This document shows, piece by piece, positions 1 through 8,261 of a stretch of DNA of 16,110 nt. Source of the DNA: DASUCS01 sp041166365 (GTDB taxonomy: Bacteria > Actinomycetota > Acidimicrobiia > Acidimicrobiales > JACDCH01). The translations under genes and the position numbers were made by a program. The notes beneath the pieces are model-generated. The model saw only the letters and a program-made list of their open reading frames with translations. It searched no databases and was not told the DNA's origin. The DNA is taken from NCBI GenBank assembly GCA_041166365.1, contig JBEEFX010000082.1, positions 1 through 16,110 on the forward strand, given 5' to 3'. The number at the start of each line of letters is the position of its first letter. Position 1 is the stretch's first letter.

Positions 1-157
1 CTTCGGGGCGGCGCATTTCGAGCCACTGCAATTCCCGGCCCTGTTCGCGTTCGGGCTGGTGGCGGCGGGTCTGGCCACGCGAACTGGCCGTCTGGGGCCG
101 GGCATGTGGGCCCATGTGGCGTTCAACGCCGTGGCCGTGGCCGGCCTGCTGCTGTAG
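1..157 (+). CDS. CPBP-family intramembrane metalloprotease, C-terminal fragment
   Basis: This is the 3' end of a gene that begins before the window; 51 residues are visible, reading from base 2 to the TAG at 155-157. The fragment starts FGAAHFEP and carries HVAFN near its end, within hydrophobic sequence (ALFAFGLVAAGLA and AVAVAGLLL). A histidine after FGxxH and a final HxxxN are the last two conserved motifs of the CPBP (CAAX protease and bacteriocin-processing, Abi) family, whose members are multi-pass membrane proteins with a glutamate/histidine metal site. The substrate cannot be inferred and many bacterial members have no known one. The catalytic EExxxR motif would lie upstream of the window, so activity cannot be judged. 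Family assignment is fairly firm despite the short fragment. Confidence 0.75.
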   Translation, partial: FGAAHFEPLQFPALFAFGLVAAGLATRTGRLGPGMWAHVAFNAVAVAGLLL

Positions 158-196
158 CTCTCAAGTGGCCTGGTCGATCGCGCCGATGATGCTTAC

Positions 197-382
197 GTGC
201 CCGAGTCGTGCCCCCTGTGTCGAGGCCCTCTCGTCTCGATCTCGTTGCGTCTCGACGGGCAGGAGATGGAGATGCGGTCCTGCTCGCGCTGTGACACGCG
301 TTTCTGGCTCCAAGGCGGCAAGGACGTAGAGCTGCCCGACGTTCTCGGTCGCGATCCGGCCCGCCAACCCGCGCTCCGCTGA
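197..382 (+). CDS. Small zinc-ribbon protein (hypothetical)
   Basis: A 61-residue protein starting at GTG 197. It contains two CxxC knuckles, C5-P-L-C8 and C29-S-R-C32, spaced as in a minimal four-cysteine zinc ribbon, with DTRFW directly after the second pair. No catalytic domain or membrane segment is present. GTG 197 is the only usual start between the upstream protease stop at 155-157 (same frame) and the first cysteine, but no clear Shine-Dalgarno precedes it. The gene lies 39 bases after the protease gene and 61 bases before the large membrane protein. The paired knuckles make it a credible real gene; a nucleic-acid or protein-binding role is only a guess from the fold. Confidence 0.6.
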   Translation: MPESCPLCRGPLVSISLRLDGQEMEMRSCSRCDTRFWLQGGKDVELPDVLGRDPARQPALR

Positions 383-443
383 CCCCCGGGCGGACGAGCC
401 GCGCCTGAGTCCCGATTCCCGGGTCTGCCAGGATGGTCGGCTG

Positions 444-3209
444 ATGGAGACGCTGAGCGAGCCCGTTCACGACGAGCGCGTCGACTCCTACCCGGCGACT
501 CCGACAGAAGCCGCGTTCGACTTCAGCTGGTTCACGACGGAGCGGATCATCCGCATCGTGGAGATCCTGGTCGTCGTCCTGGCCACGGCCTTCGTGCTCG
601 GCCAGCTGGGGCTCGGCAACATCCTCACCGACTCCACGCCGGCCGGGGGCGACATGGGTGCCCACGTGTGGGGTCCCGCCTTCCTGCGGGATCACCTGCT
701 GAACCACGGTCACCTGAGCGGATGGACGCCCGACTGGTACGCCGGATTCCCCGCGTACCAGTTCTACATGGTGCTCCCCGCGCTGATGATCGTGGCGCTG
801 AACGCGGGCCTGCACGGCTGGGCCGGATTGCTTCCGCTCGCGGTCGCCATCGGCCTTGGCGTCTGGTCGTGGCGTCGGTACCCACCGCGCTCCTCCTGGC
901 GTCGGTCGCTTCTCGCGGTGGCCGTGGTCGTTGCCGTGCTGGGTGTCGGGCTGCCCTACGGCGTCGCCTTCAAGATCGTGACCGTTCTCGGCGTCTTGAG
1001 TCTGCCGCTGGCTGCCTACGCGGTCGGCCGTCTCGCCGATCTGCCCTTCCCGACCCCGCCGCTGTTCGCGCTCGCGATGGTCGTGTTCCTCTTCAACCGT
1101 GAGCCGAGCGCGAACGGCACCGGCAACATCATCGGCGGCAACATCACCTCGACCCTCGCCGGCGAGTTCAGCTTCTCGTTGAGCCTCACCTTCGGCGTGC
1201 TGTTCCTCGGTCTGATGCTCGCCGGCTTCCGGACCGGACGGTACCGGTGGCTGGCGGCCGTGCTGCTGGCGCTCACCGCGTTGTGCCACGTCATCGTCGG
1301 CATTTTCGTCGTGATCGCCGCCCTGGCCGCGCTGATCGTGTGGCCCGGCTGGTCACGAGCGAAGTGGTTGGCCGCCGCGCTGCCGGTCGGTGGTCTCCTC
1401 AGCGCGTTCTGGACGTTCCCGTTCCTCGCCCGGAGCGCGTACGTGAACGACATGGGCTGGGAGAAGCTGCCGGCCGGTTCGGGCGCCCACAGCTGGAACT
1501 ACCTCCTCGGTCAACTCGTCACCGACGGGACCTTCCGCCATCAGATCTTCGTCGACTATCTGGCACCGAAGAGTCTGCAGTGGATCCTCGCGCTCGCCAT
1601 CGTCGGCGTCGTCGTCTCGATCGTCCTGCGTATCCGGGCGGGCATGTGGCTCGGCATCGTCGCCGCGGTCATGGCGGTCGCGTTCGTCATCGCGCCCGAG
1701 TCGCGTCTCTGGAACGCGCGGCTGCTGCCGTTCTACTACCTCATGCTGTGCCTGCTGGCGGCGCTCGGCATCGCTGAGCTCGCGCGCGCGGTTGCGTTGC
1801 TCGTCGCCCGCGATCCCGATCGTCCGGTGAATTCCGTGAACATCGGCGTCACCGCCATCGCGCTCATCGCCGTCCTCATCGTCGTCGGCCTCCCGTTGAA
1901 GGCCTTGCCCGGAGAGACCACCGACGCCGACGGGTTCCACTGGAAGCCCGAGCTCTTGGGCGTCAGCCTGCCGCTGCCCACCATCAGCACCGCCGCGGCG
2001 GGCAACCCCGCGCCCGACTGGGCCCGGTGGAACTACACGGGCTACGAGAACGCGTGCTTTCCCGAGGTGACCCCCGGCTGCAAGGTGGGCTACCCGGAGT
2101 ACTACGACCTCGTGACCACGATGCAGCGAGTCGGAAGCGAGCACGGCTGCGGCCGCGCCATGTGGGAATACGACGACCCTCGTCTCGAGCGGTACGGCAC
2201 GCCGATGGCTCCGATGTTGTTGTCGCTGTGGAGCGACGGCTGCATCGGCTCGATGGAGGGGCTGTACTTCGAATCGTCGACCACCACCCCCTTCCACTTC
2301 GTGAACCAGGACGAGCTGTCGACCAAGTGCTCGTGTGCACAGCGCAACCTTCCCTACAAGGGCTTCGACATCGAGCTCGGCATCAAGCACATGCAACTGC
2401 TCGGCGTGCGCTACTACCTCGCATCGACGGCGCAAGCGGTCGCGGCGGCGGCGACTCGGCCCGAGCTCCACGAGATCGCAGTCGCCGGGTCGTCCGTCAG
2501 CACTGCGGGTCAGGTCTCGAGCGCGGCGTGGCACGTCTACGAGATCGCCGACAGCGCGCTCGTGGTCCCGCTGGCCAACGAGCCGGCGGTAGTGACGACG
2601 CACAACAGTGGGCTCGCGTGGACGTACGGCACGAGCGATGCCCACACCGCGCCGAAGGACGCGCAAGGCCGCAACATCCAGGCGAACGGTCCGGCGATGT
2701 CCTGGTACCTCGACCCGACGCGATGGAACGTCTTCCTCGCGGCCGACGGCCCGTCGTCGTGGGCCAGGGTGAAGGACGGGGAAACGCCGCCGACGCGGCC
2801 GTTGGATCCCTCGACCGTCACGAACGTCGCCACGGGCACCGACACGATCGACTTCGACGTGGACCGAGTCGGCACGCCCGTCCTGGTGAAGACGTCGTAC
2901 TTCCCGAACTGGAAGGTCGACGGCGCGCAGGGCCCGTTCCGGGTGACCCCGAACTTGATGGTCGTGATCCCGACGTCGAAGCACGTCCACCTCCACTACG
3001 GCAACACGGCGGTCGAGTACGTCGCGTATCTCCTCACGCTGCTCGGCATCGCGCTGGTGATCGCGCTCGCCCGACGTTCACCGGTGCCGATGCCCGAACC
3101 GCTACCCGCGAGTGGCGATCTCTTGAGCCGGTTCCTCGAGCCACCGTCACCGCCACTTCCGCCGCCCCTTCCCCCTCCATCCGACGAGGAGGAGACGTCG
3201 TACGCCTGA
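444..3209 (+). CDS. PTPS-related/GT-C-like polytopic membrane protein
   Basis: A 921-residue membrane protein. A cytoplasmic N-terminus (1-33) precedes the first membrane helix (about 34-56); an extracytoplasmic loop then carries GGDMGAH (68-74) and WTPDWYAGFPAYQFY (94-108). About ten more hydrophobic helices follow to roughly residue 490, then a large cysteine-containing outer domain (about 490-850), a final helix near 853-873 and a proline-rich cytoplasmic tail. This matches proteins annotated as 6-pyruvoyl-tetrahydropterin synthase-related domain (a misleading name), which look like GT-C enzymes using polyprenyl-phosphate sugars. Asp70 in the first outer loop is the expected place for a GT-C catalytic acid; that role is inference. 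ATG 444 is chosen because it is the first ATG in the frame. The tail contains a dense proline run ending a few codons before the overlap with the next gene. Confidence 0.75.
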   Translation: METLSEPVHDERVDSYPATPTEAAFDFSWFTTERIIRIVEILVVVLATAFVLGQLGLGNILTDSTPAGGDMGAHVWGPAFLRDHLLNHGHLSGWTPDWYAGFPAYQFYMVLPALMIVALNAGLHGWAGLLPLAVAIGLGVWSWRRYPPRSSWRRSLLAVAVVVAVLGVGLPYGVAFKIVTVLGVLSLPLAAYAVGRLADLPFPTPPLFALAMVVFLFNREPSANGTGNIIGGNITSTLAGEFSFSLSLTFGVLFLGLMLAGFRTGRYRWLAAVLLALTALCHVIVGIFVVIAALAALIVWPGWSRAKWLAAALPVGGLLSAFWTFPFLARSAYVNDMGWEKLPAGSGAHSWNYLLGQLVTDGTFRHQIFVDYLAPKSLQWILALAIVGVVVSIVLRIRAGMWLGIVAAVMAVAFVIAPESRLWNARLLPFYYLMLCLLAALGIAELARAVALLVARDPDRPVNSVNIGVTAIALIAVLIVVGLPLKALPGETTDADGFHWKPELLGVSLPLPTISTAAAGNPAPDWARWNYTGYENACFPEVTPGCKVGYPEYYDLVTTMQRVGSEHGCGRAMWEYDDPRLERYGTPMAPMLLSLWSDGCIGSMEGLYFESSTTTPFHFVNQDELSTKCSCAQRNLPYKGFDIELGIKHMQLLGVRYYLASTAQAVAAAATRPELHEIAVAGSSVSTAGQVSSAAWHVYEIADSALVVPLANEPAVVTTHNSGLAWTYGTSDAHTAPKDAQGRNIQANGPAMSWYLDPTRWNVFLAADGPSSWARVKDGETPPTRPLDPSTVTNVATGTDTIDFDVDRVGTPVLVKTSYFPNWKVDGAQGPFRVTPNLMVVIPTSKHVHLHYGNTAVEYVAYLLTLLGIALVIALARRSPVPMPEPLPASGDLLSRFLEPPSPPLPPPLPPPSDEEETSYA
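3187..3194 (+). promoter_or_regulatory. Internal Shine-Dalgarno for the coupled glycosyltransferase
   Basis: The sequence AGGAGGAG sits inside the last codons (Glu-Glu-Glu) of the membrane protein gene, 11 to 13 bases before CTG 3206 depending on register. It is one of the strongest SD matches in the window and supports re-initiation at the CTGA overlap. Because the bases also encode glutamates, part of the match may be incidental. Confidence 0.5.
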
Positions 3210-3907
3210 GCGTCGTCGTCCCGGCGTACGAGGAGCAGGATCGGATCGCGTCGGCTGTCGCCGCGGTGCGGTCGGCGCTCGCGAACGTCGAGGGCGGGGT
3301 CGAGCTCATCGTCGTCGACGACGGATCGACGGACGGCACGACTGACGCCGCACGCGCCGCGGGGGCTGACCGTGTGCTCACGCATCCGACGAACCGTGGC
3401 AAGGGGGCGGCGGTGCGCACGGGTGTGCTCGTGGCGAGCGGCGACACGATTGCCTTCACCGACGCCGACCTGTCGTACGCGCCGGAGCAGCTGGAGGGCT
3501 TGCTCGAGATCGTCGAGTCGGGGTTCGACGTGGTGGTCGGCAGCCGTAAGCACGACATGACACGCACGCTGGTGAAGGCCGGTCGCCTCCGCGAGATCGG
3601 CGGGCGCGTCATCAACTGGCTCACCCACGCCGTGCTGCTCGGCAACTACCGCGACACGCAATGCGGGCTGAAGGCCTTTCGAGCGGAGGCCGGGCGCTTC
3701 ATCTTCGAACGTTCGAAGATCGACGGGTTCGCGTTCGACGTCGAGCTCTTCGTGATCGCTGAGCGCAACGGCCTCACGCTGGCCGAGGTGCCGGTGACCG
3801 TGGTCAACACGACTCGATCCACGGTGCGGGTCGTTCGCGACGCGGTTCGCCTGGTTCGCGATCTGTTCCGCATCCGTCGTTGGCTGGTCAGGGGCGCCTA
3901 TGGCTAG
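3206..3907 (+). CDS. DPM1/ALG5-like family 2 glycosyltransferase
   Basis: A 233-residue GT-A family 2 glycosyltransferase. Starting at CTG 3206 the protein opens with SVVVPAYEE, followed by VVDDGSTDGT (37-46), the metal/nucleotide-binding DADLS (86-90), GSRKH (112-116), and RDTQCGLKAFR (149-159), a signature of dolichyl-phosphate glucosyl/mannosyl synthases. Such enzymes move a sugar from UDP-glucose or GDP-mannose to a polyprenyl phosphate on the inner membrane face. No C-terminal membrane domain is present, as in ALG5/DPM1-type soluble forms. The frame has no ATG, GTG or TTG near the fold start; CTG 3206 overlaps the previous stop as CTGA and has an upstream SD. Coupling to a GT-C-like protein suggests donor maker plus user. 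The enzyme class is secure; sugar specificity and the exact start are not. Confidence 0.85.
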   Translation: MSVVVPAYEEQDRIASAVAAVRSALANVEGGVELIVVDDGSTDGTTDAARAAGADRVLTHPTNRGKGAAVRTGVLVASGDTIAFTDADLSYAPEQLEGLLEIVESGFDVVVGSRKHDMTRTLVKAGRLREIGGRVINWLTHAVLLGNYRDTQCGLKAFRAEAGRFIFERSKIDGFAFDVELFVIAERNGLTLAEVPVTVVNTTRSTVRVVRDAVRLVRDLFRIRRWLVRGAYG

Positions 3908-3921
3908 ACCGCTCAGCCCCA

Positions 3922-3946
3922 CCGACCGGCCTTGTTCGGCCGTCGG
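3922..3946 (+). terminator. Hairpin after the glycosyltransferase gene, possible terminator
   Basis: CCGA and CGGCC (3922-3931, with C3926 bulged) can pair with GGCCG and TCGG (3938-3946) around the loop TTGTTC. A second small palindrome overlaps it at 3941-3957. It starts 14 bases after the glycosyltransferase stop and just before the likely manB promoter. There is no U-tract, which is common in GC-rich actinobacteria, so terminator function is inferred. Confidence 0.45.
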
Positions 3947-3959
3947 CGTCGCCGACGCG

Positions 3960-3965
3960 TAGGTT
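3960..3965 (+). promoter_or_regulatory. Possible -10 box for the phosphomannomutase gene
   Basis: TAGGTT fits the actinobacterial TAnnnT -10 pattern and ends 11 bases before ATG 3977. No SD precedes that ATG, so a leaderless or nearly leaderless message is plausible. No good -35 is visible at 16-19 bases. The same hexamer occurs upstream of prfB at 15999-16004. Confidence 0.35.
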
Positions 3966-3976
3966 GCTCAATCTGT

Positions 3977-5311
3977 ATGGGTGACTTCGACGCGGTTTTC
4001 AAGGCCTATGACATCCGAGGCGTCGTGCCCGATCAGCTCGATGCCGCGATGTGCCAACGCATCGGCGCGGCGTTCGCTCGCTTCGCCGGCGGCGTGCGGG
4101 TGCTCGTCGCGCGAGACATGCGTCCGTCGGGGGTCGAGCTGTCGGCGGCCTTCGCCGAGGGTGTGCGCTCGCAGGGTGTCGACGTCGTCGATCTCGGCAT
4201 GGCCTCGACCGACCTCATCTACTACGCGGCCGGACGGCTCGATGCGCCCGGCGCGATGTTCACGGCGTCGCACAACCCGGCCCAGTACAACGGCATCAAG
4301 CTCTGCCTGGCCGGAGCCAAGCCCGTGGGAGAGGACACCGGCCTCGCCGAGATCAAGGCGATGGCGGTCGCCGGGCTCGAGCCGGCCGACCACCAAGGAA
4401 CGATGACGCACCAAGAGCTGCTGGAGGACTTCGCCGCGCACGTCCGTTCGTTCGTCGACGTCACGGTGCTGAAGCCGTTGAAGGTGATCGCGGACACGGC
4501 GAACGGCATGGGTGGCCTCGTCGTCCCGATCGTGTTCAAGCCGTTGCCGTTCGACCTCGAGGTGATGTACGGCGAGCTCGACGGCACGTTCCCCAATCAT
4601 CCTGCCGACCCGATCCAGTTGGAGAACCTGCAGGATCTCGTCGCCCGGGTCAACGAGACCGGCGCAGACGTCGGGTTGGCCTTCGATGGTGACGCCGACC
4701 GGGTGTTCCTCGTGGACGACAAGGGTGTACCGGTCTCGGGTTCGACCACGACCGCCATGGTGGCCAAGGCCGTGCTCACCAAGGAACCGGGCGCGACGAT
4801 CCTCTACAACTGCATCTGCTCGAAGGCCGTGCCGGAGATCATTCGGGAGAACGGCGGCACGCCGGTTCGCACCCGCGTCGGGCACAGCTTCATCAAGGCG
4901 GTGATGGCCGAGACCGGCGCGGCGTTCGGCGGGGAACATTCGGCGCACTACTACTTCCGCGACAACTACCGCGCCGACTCCGGATCGATCGCCGCGCTCG
5001 TCGTGCTCGAGCAGTTGAGTCTCGTCGGTGTGCCGTTGTCCGAGCTGCGCACGCCGTACGAGCGGTACGCGCAATCCGGCGAGATCAACACGCGGGTCGA
5101 TGATCCACTCGTGGTGATCGAGCGAGTCGCGGCGGCGTACGAGGACGCGCAACAGGACCGGCTCGACGGGCTGACCGTCGATCTCGGCGACTGGTGGTTC
5201 AACCTGCGGCCGTCCAACACGGAGCCGCTGCTGCGCCTCAACCTCGAAGCCCGCACGGCCGACGAGGTGGCCCGGCACGTGGCCGAGGTCCAAGCCGTCA
5301 TGGGAAGCTGA
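3977..5311 (+). CDS. manB: Phosphomannomutase/phosphoglucomutase
   Basis: A 444-residue alpha-D-phosphohexomutase that interconverts mannose-6-phosphate and mannose-1-phosphate, often with glucose phosphates too, via a phosphoserine. All four signature sites are visible: the phosphoserine loop TASHNP (Ser98), the metal loop DGDADR (237-242), the sugar-specificity loop GGEHSAH (318-324) and the phosphate-binding RPSNTEP (411-417). The opening KAYDIRG (9-15) is typical of the family. ATG 3977 is chosen over an upstream TTG at 3932 because family proteins begin just before KAYDIRG and the extra 15 residues would be translated from hairpin DNA. The next genes encode a Trm112-like protein and a phosphomannose/phosphoglucose isomerase, so this is probably the mannose activation branch supplying GDP-mannose; no guanylyltransferase lies in the window. 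Whether manB or pgm is the better symbol depends on substrate preference. Confidence 0.93.
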   Translation: MGDFDAVFKAYDIRGVVPDQLDAAMCQRIGAAFARFAGGVRVLVARDMRPSGVELSAAFAEGVRSQGVDVVDLGMASTDLIYYAAGRLDAPGAMFTASHNPAQYNGIKLCLAGAKPVGEDTGLAEIKAMAVAGLEPADHQGTMTHQELLEDFAAHVRSFVDVTVLKPLKVIADTANGMGGLVVPIVFKPLPFDLEVMYGELDGTFPNHPADPIQLENLQDLVARVNETGADVGLAFDGDADRVFLVDDKGVPVSGSTTTAMVAKAVLTKEPGATILYNCICSKAVPEIIRENGGTPVRTRVGHSFIKAVMAETGAAFGGEHSAHYYFRDNYRADSGSIAALVVLEQLSLVGVPLSELRTPYERYAQSGEINTRVDDPLVVIERVAAAYEDAQQDRLDGLTVDLGDWWFNLRPSNTEPLLRLNLEARTADEVARHVAEVQAVMGS

Positions 5312-5331
5312 CCACTCACTCCCGATCACCC

Positions 5332-5354
5332 GCCGCAGCGGCCGCGCTGACGGC
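5332..5354 (+). terminator. Hairpin between manB and the Trm112-like gene
   Basis: GCCG-CAGCG (5332-5340) pairs with CGCTG-A-CGGC (5345-5354, A5350 bulged) around a GCCG loop, giving nine pairs. It stands 20 bases after the manB stop and just before a candidate promoter, so it may end the manB transcript. No U-tract follows. Confidence 0.4.
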
Positions 5355-5361
5355 ACCGACG

Positions 5362-5367
5362 TAGTGT
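5362..5367 (+). promoter_or_regulatory. Possible -10 box giving a leaderless Trm112-like message
   Basis: TAGTGT matches TAnnnT and ends six bases before ATG 5374, so transcription would begin at about the start codon. No SD is present in CTTCTG between box and ATG. No convincing -35 is visible. Confidence 0.4.
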
Positions 5368-5373
5368 CTTCTG

Positions 5374-5616
5374 ATGGCACTCGATTCCCAGCTCCTTGAC
5401 ATCCTCGCCTGCCCCGAGGACAAGGGCCCGTTGCTGTACTTCGAGACCGAGGACTGTCTCTACAACCCTCGGCTCAAGCGCAAGTACGCGATCAAGGACG
5501 ACATCCCCATCATGCTGATCGACGAGGCCGAGGACGTCGACGACGCGGAGCACCAGCGTCTGCTCGCCAAGGCGGAAGCGGACGGCATCAAGCCGACCTT
5601 CGACCCGTCCTCGTGA
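5374..5616 (+). CDS. Trm112-family small protein
   Basis: An 80-residue protein with the Trm112/UPF0434 (YcaR-like) layout: LLDILACPEDKGPL near the start, then a short strand region and YAIKDDIPIMLIDEA, which matches the family's Y-x-I-x-x-x-I-P-x-[ML] closing motif. In eukaryotes and archaea Trm112 activates several methyltransferases; bacterial members are mostly uncharacterised. Only one cysteine of the CP knuckle is kept (C13) plus an unrelated C28, so a full zinc site is unlikely, as is usual for many bacterial members. The acidic tail after residue 50 is outside the core. Its stop overlaps the start of the next gene as GTGA, so the two are translationally coupled. Placement among sugar-phosphate genes is common in actinobacteria, but I cannot name its partner. 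Confidence 0.85.
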   Translation: MALDSQLLDILACPEDKGPLLYFETEDCLYNPRLKRKYAIKDDIPIMLIDEAEDVDDAEHQRLLAKAEADGIKPTFDPSS

Positions 5617-6653
5617 GCGCGCCGGAGGGCGTGCTCGACACGGCCGGGATGTGGGACGTCACCGCCGCGTTCCCCGAGCAGGTCGAGCACGCGGCGAAGG
5701 CGTGCGATTCGCTCATCGGGCTCCCCTCCCACGACGAGATCGAAAACGTCGTCGTGCTCGGCATGGGCGGCAGTGGTATCGCCGGCGACATCATGTCGGC
5801 GGTCGCCGGGCCGTTCATGCCCGTGCCGATCGTCGTCACGAAGGGTTACGAGCCTCCGAGCTTCGTCGGCCCGACGACGTTGTGCTTCGCGCTGTCGTTC
5901 TCCGGCAACACGGAGGAGACGATCGAGGCGGCGCAGACCGCGGCCCTGTCAGGCGCGCGCATGGTCGTGGTCGCGAAGGGCGGCGAGTTGGCGCGGCTCG
6001 CCCAGTCGTGGGACGCGACGTTGATCGGCCTGCCGGACGGGATCCCGTACCCGCGGGCCGCGCTCGGCGCGATGGCCGTCCCGACGCTCCTCGTGCTCGA
6101 ACAGACGGGCCTGTTCCCCGGAGCTATTGAATGGGTCGACCTCGCGGTCGCGCAGTTGAAAGTCCGGCGTGACGAGCTGTTCAAGGACGACAACGGCGCG
6201 CGCGAGTTGGCGCGGCGCATCGGGCGCACCATGCCGATCGTCTACGGCGGCGGTGGACTCGGCGCCGCGGCCGTGCTGCGCTGGAAGAACGAGATGAACG
6301 AGAACCCGAAGGTGCCGGCGTTCATCCACACCGTGCCCGAGCTCATGCACAACGAGATCGCCGGCTGGGGGCAGCACGGCGACGTGACGCGTCAGGTCTT
6401 CTCGCTCGTGTTGCTCCGTCACGACCACGAGCATCCGCAGATCATGCGCCGGTTCGATCTGATCCGGCAGTGGACCGACGAAGCGGTCAACCGGATCGAA
6501 GAGGTTCACGCCGAAGGCGACGGACCGCTCGCCCAGGTCCTCGATCTCATGTTCTACGGAAGCCTGGTGAGCCTGCACATGGCCGCGCAGGAAGGTGTCG
6601 ATCCGGGCCCGATCACGGTGCTCGAAGAGATCAAGGCAGCCCTCGCGGACTAG
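5613..6653 (+). CDS. Bifunctional phosphoglucose/phosphomannose isomerase-type SIS protein
   Basis: A 346-residue protein with two sugar isomerase (SIS) domains. The first shows GMGGSGIAGD (50-59) and SFSGNTEET (95-103), the phosphosugar-binding loops; the second includes VYGGGGLGAAA (209-219), RWKNEMNEN (222-230) and PELMHNEIAGW (241-251), where Glu242 and His245 match the catalytic positions of the archaeal/actinobacterial PGI/PMI family. These enzymes interconvert fructose-6-phosphate with glucose-6- or mannose-6-phosphate, which would feed the phosphomannomutase encoded 300 bases upstream. GTG 5613 is taken as start because it overlaps the preceding stop (GTGA) and gives the family's expected length. 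Some actinobacterial members lack demonstrated activity, so substrate range is inferred from the family. Confidence 0.85.
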   Translation: MSAPEGVLDTAGMWDVTAAFPEQVEHAAKACDSLIGLPSHDEIENVVVLGMGGSGIAGDIMSAVAGPFMPVPIVVTKGYEPPSFVGPTTLCFALSFSGNTEETIEAAQTAALSGARMVVVAKGGELARLAQSWDATLIGLPDGIPYPRAALGAMAVPTLLVLEQTGLFPGAIEWVDLAVAQLKVRRDELFKDDNGARELARRIGRTMPIVYGGGGLGAAAVLRWKNEMNENPKVPAFIHTVPELMHNEIAGWGQHGDVTRQVFSLVLLRHDHEHPQIMRRFDLIRQWTDEAVNRIEEVHAEGDGPLAQVLDLMFYGSLVSLHMAAQEGVDPGPITVLEEIKAALAD

Positions 6654-6656
6654 AGT
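6651..6656 (+). promoter_or_regulatory. Possible -10 box for ahcY
   Basis: TAGAGT fits TAnnnT and overlaps the stop codon of the isomerase gene. It would start a leader of about 80 bases that contains the whole inverted repeat described for ahcY. No clear -35 is seen, so read-through from the isomerase operon is also possible. Confidence 0.3.
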
Positions 6657-6672
6657 CGTCGCCGCTTGTGCT

Positions 6673-6744
6673 GTCATGAGCGGACCTGCTGGTCCCAGCC
6701 GAGCCTCCAACAACTTCATCGCGTTCCTACGGAGGAAACCGCTC

Positions 6745-6749
<5 letters not shown>
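6673..6749 (+). promoter_or_regulatory. Structured ahcY leader that can bury the start codon
   Basis: CATGAGCGG (6675-6683) is the exact reverse complement of CCGCTCATG (6739-6747), which contains the ahcY ATG; a G-U and a G-C pair extend this to 11 pairs (6673-6683 with 6739-6749). Inside, TTCCT (6724-6728) pairs with AGGAA (6733-6737) around ACGG, masking the SD GGAGG (6731-6735), and GCTG (6688-6691) pairs with CAGC (6696-6699). An alternative hairpin, GGACC (6682-6686) with GGTCC (6691-6695), competes for the 5' arm. This looks like a translational switch. The known SAH riboswitch core is not recognisable, so ligand and class are unknown and function is inference. Confidence 0.4.
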
Positions 6750-8154
<1,405 letters not shown>

Positions 8155-8166
8155 AGCCACTTCCTC

Positions 8167-8220
8167 CCGTTCTGGCGTCCACCACGCGGCTCACCGCCGC
8201 ATGGTCGACGCCAGAATCGG
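8167..8220. terminator. Bidirectional hairpin terminator between convergent genes
   Basis: TTCTGGCGTC (8170-8179) is the exact reverse complement of GACGCCAGAA (8207-8216). CCG (8167-8169) and CGG (8218-8220) add three pairs past a bulged T, and the loop folds further through GCGG/CCGC around CTCA. It lies 12 bases after the ahcY stop and 41 bases beyond the stop of the minus-strand membrane protein gene. Symmetry and position point to a shared terminator; no long U-tract follows on either strand. Confidence 0.7.
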
Positions 8221-8261
8221 GCGGCATCGTGCTGAGCACGCCGAATCACTCCAATCGTTGC

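Noticed and set aside
1353..2996. 547-codon open frame on the minus strand
   Set aside because: Antisense shadow of the PTPS-related gene produced by GC-rich third positions; its translation is Arg/His/Asp-rich with no domain or membrane pattern.
3127..3210. Single fused GT-C/GT2 gene broken by a frameshift error
   Set aside because: The first protein ends in a natural low-complexity tail and the second begins cleanly at its first strand; separate coupled genes are simpler, although -1 frameshifting remains an alternative.
2027..3907. 626-codon + strand frame ending in the glycosyltransferase
   Set aside because: Everything before about 3206 is an out-of-frame reading of the membrane protein gene; only the GT2 part has protein-like sequence.
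3932..3976. TTG 3932 as an earlier manB start
   Set aside because: It would add an arginine-rich stretch encoded by hairpin DNA; family members begin just before KAYDIRG, and ATG 3977 fits.
3968..5380. 470-codon minus-strand frame opposite manB
   Set aside because: Shadow of a gene with all catalytic motifs intact on the + strand; the antisense product is Arg/His/Glu-rich low complexity.
6676..6744. ATG 6676 as an earlier ahcY start
   Set aside because: In frame, but it adds 23 residues with no family similarity that I recognise, while ATG 6745 has a good SD. If it were used, the leader-structure finding would weaken.
6657..6744. Match to the known SAH or SAM-IV riboswitch
   Set aside because: Only short fragments (GTCATGAG, CTCCAAC) recall SAM-IV; the conserved cores and pseudoknot could not be placed, so no named class is claimed.
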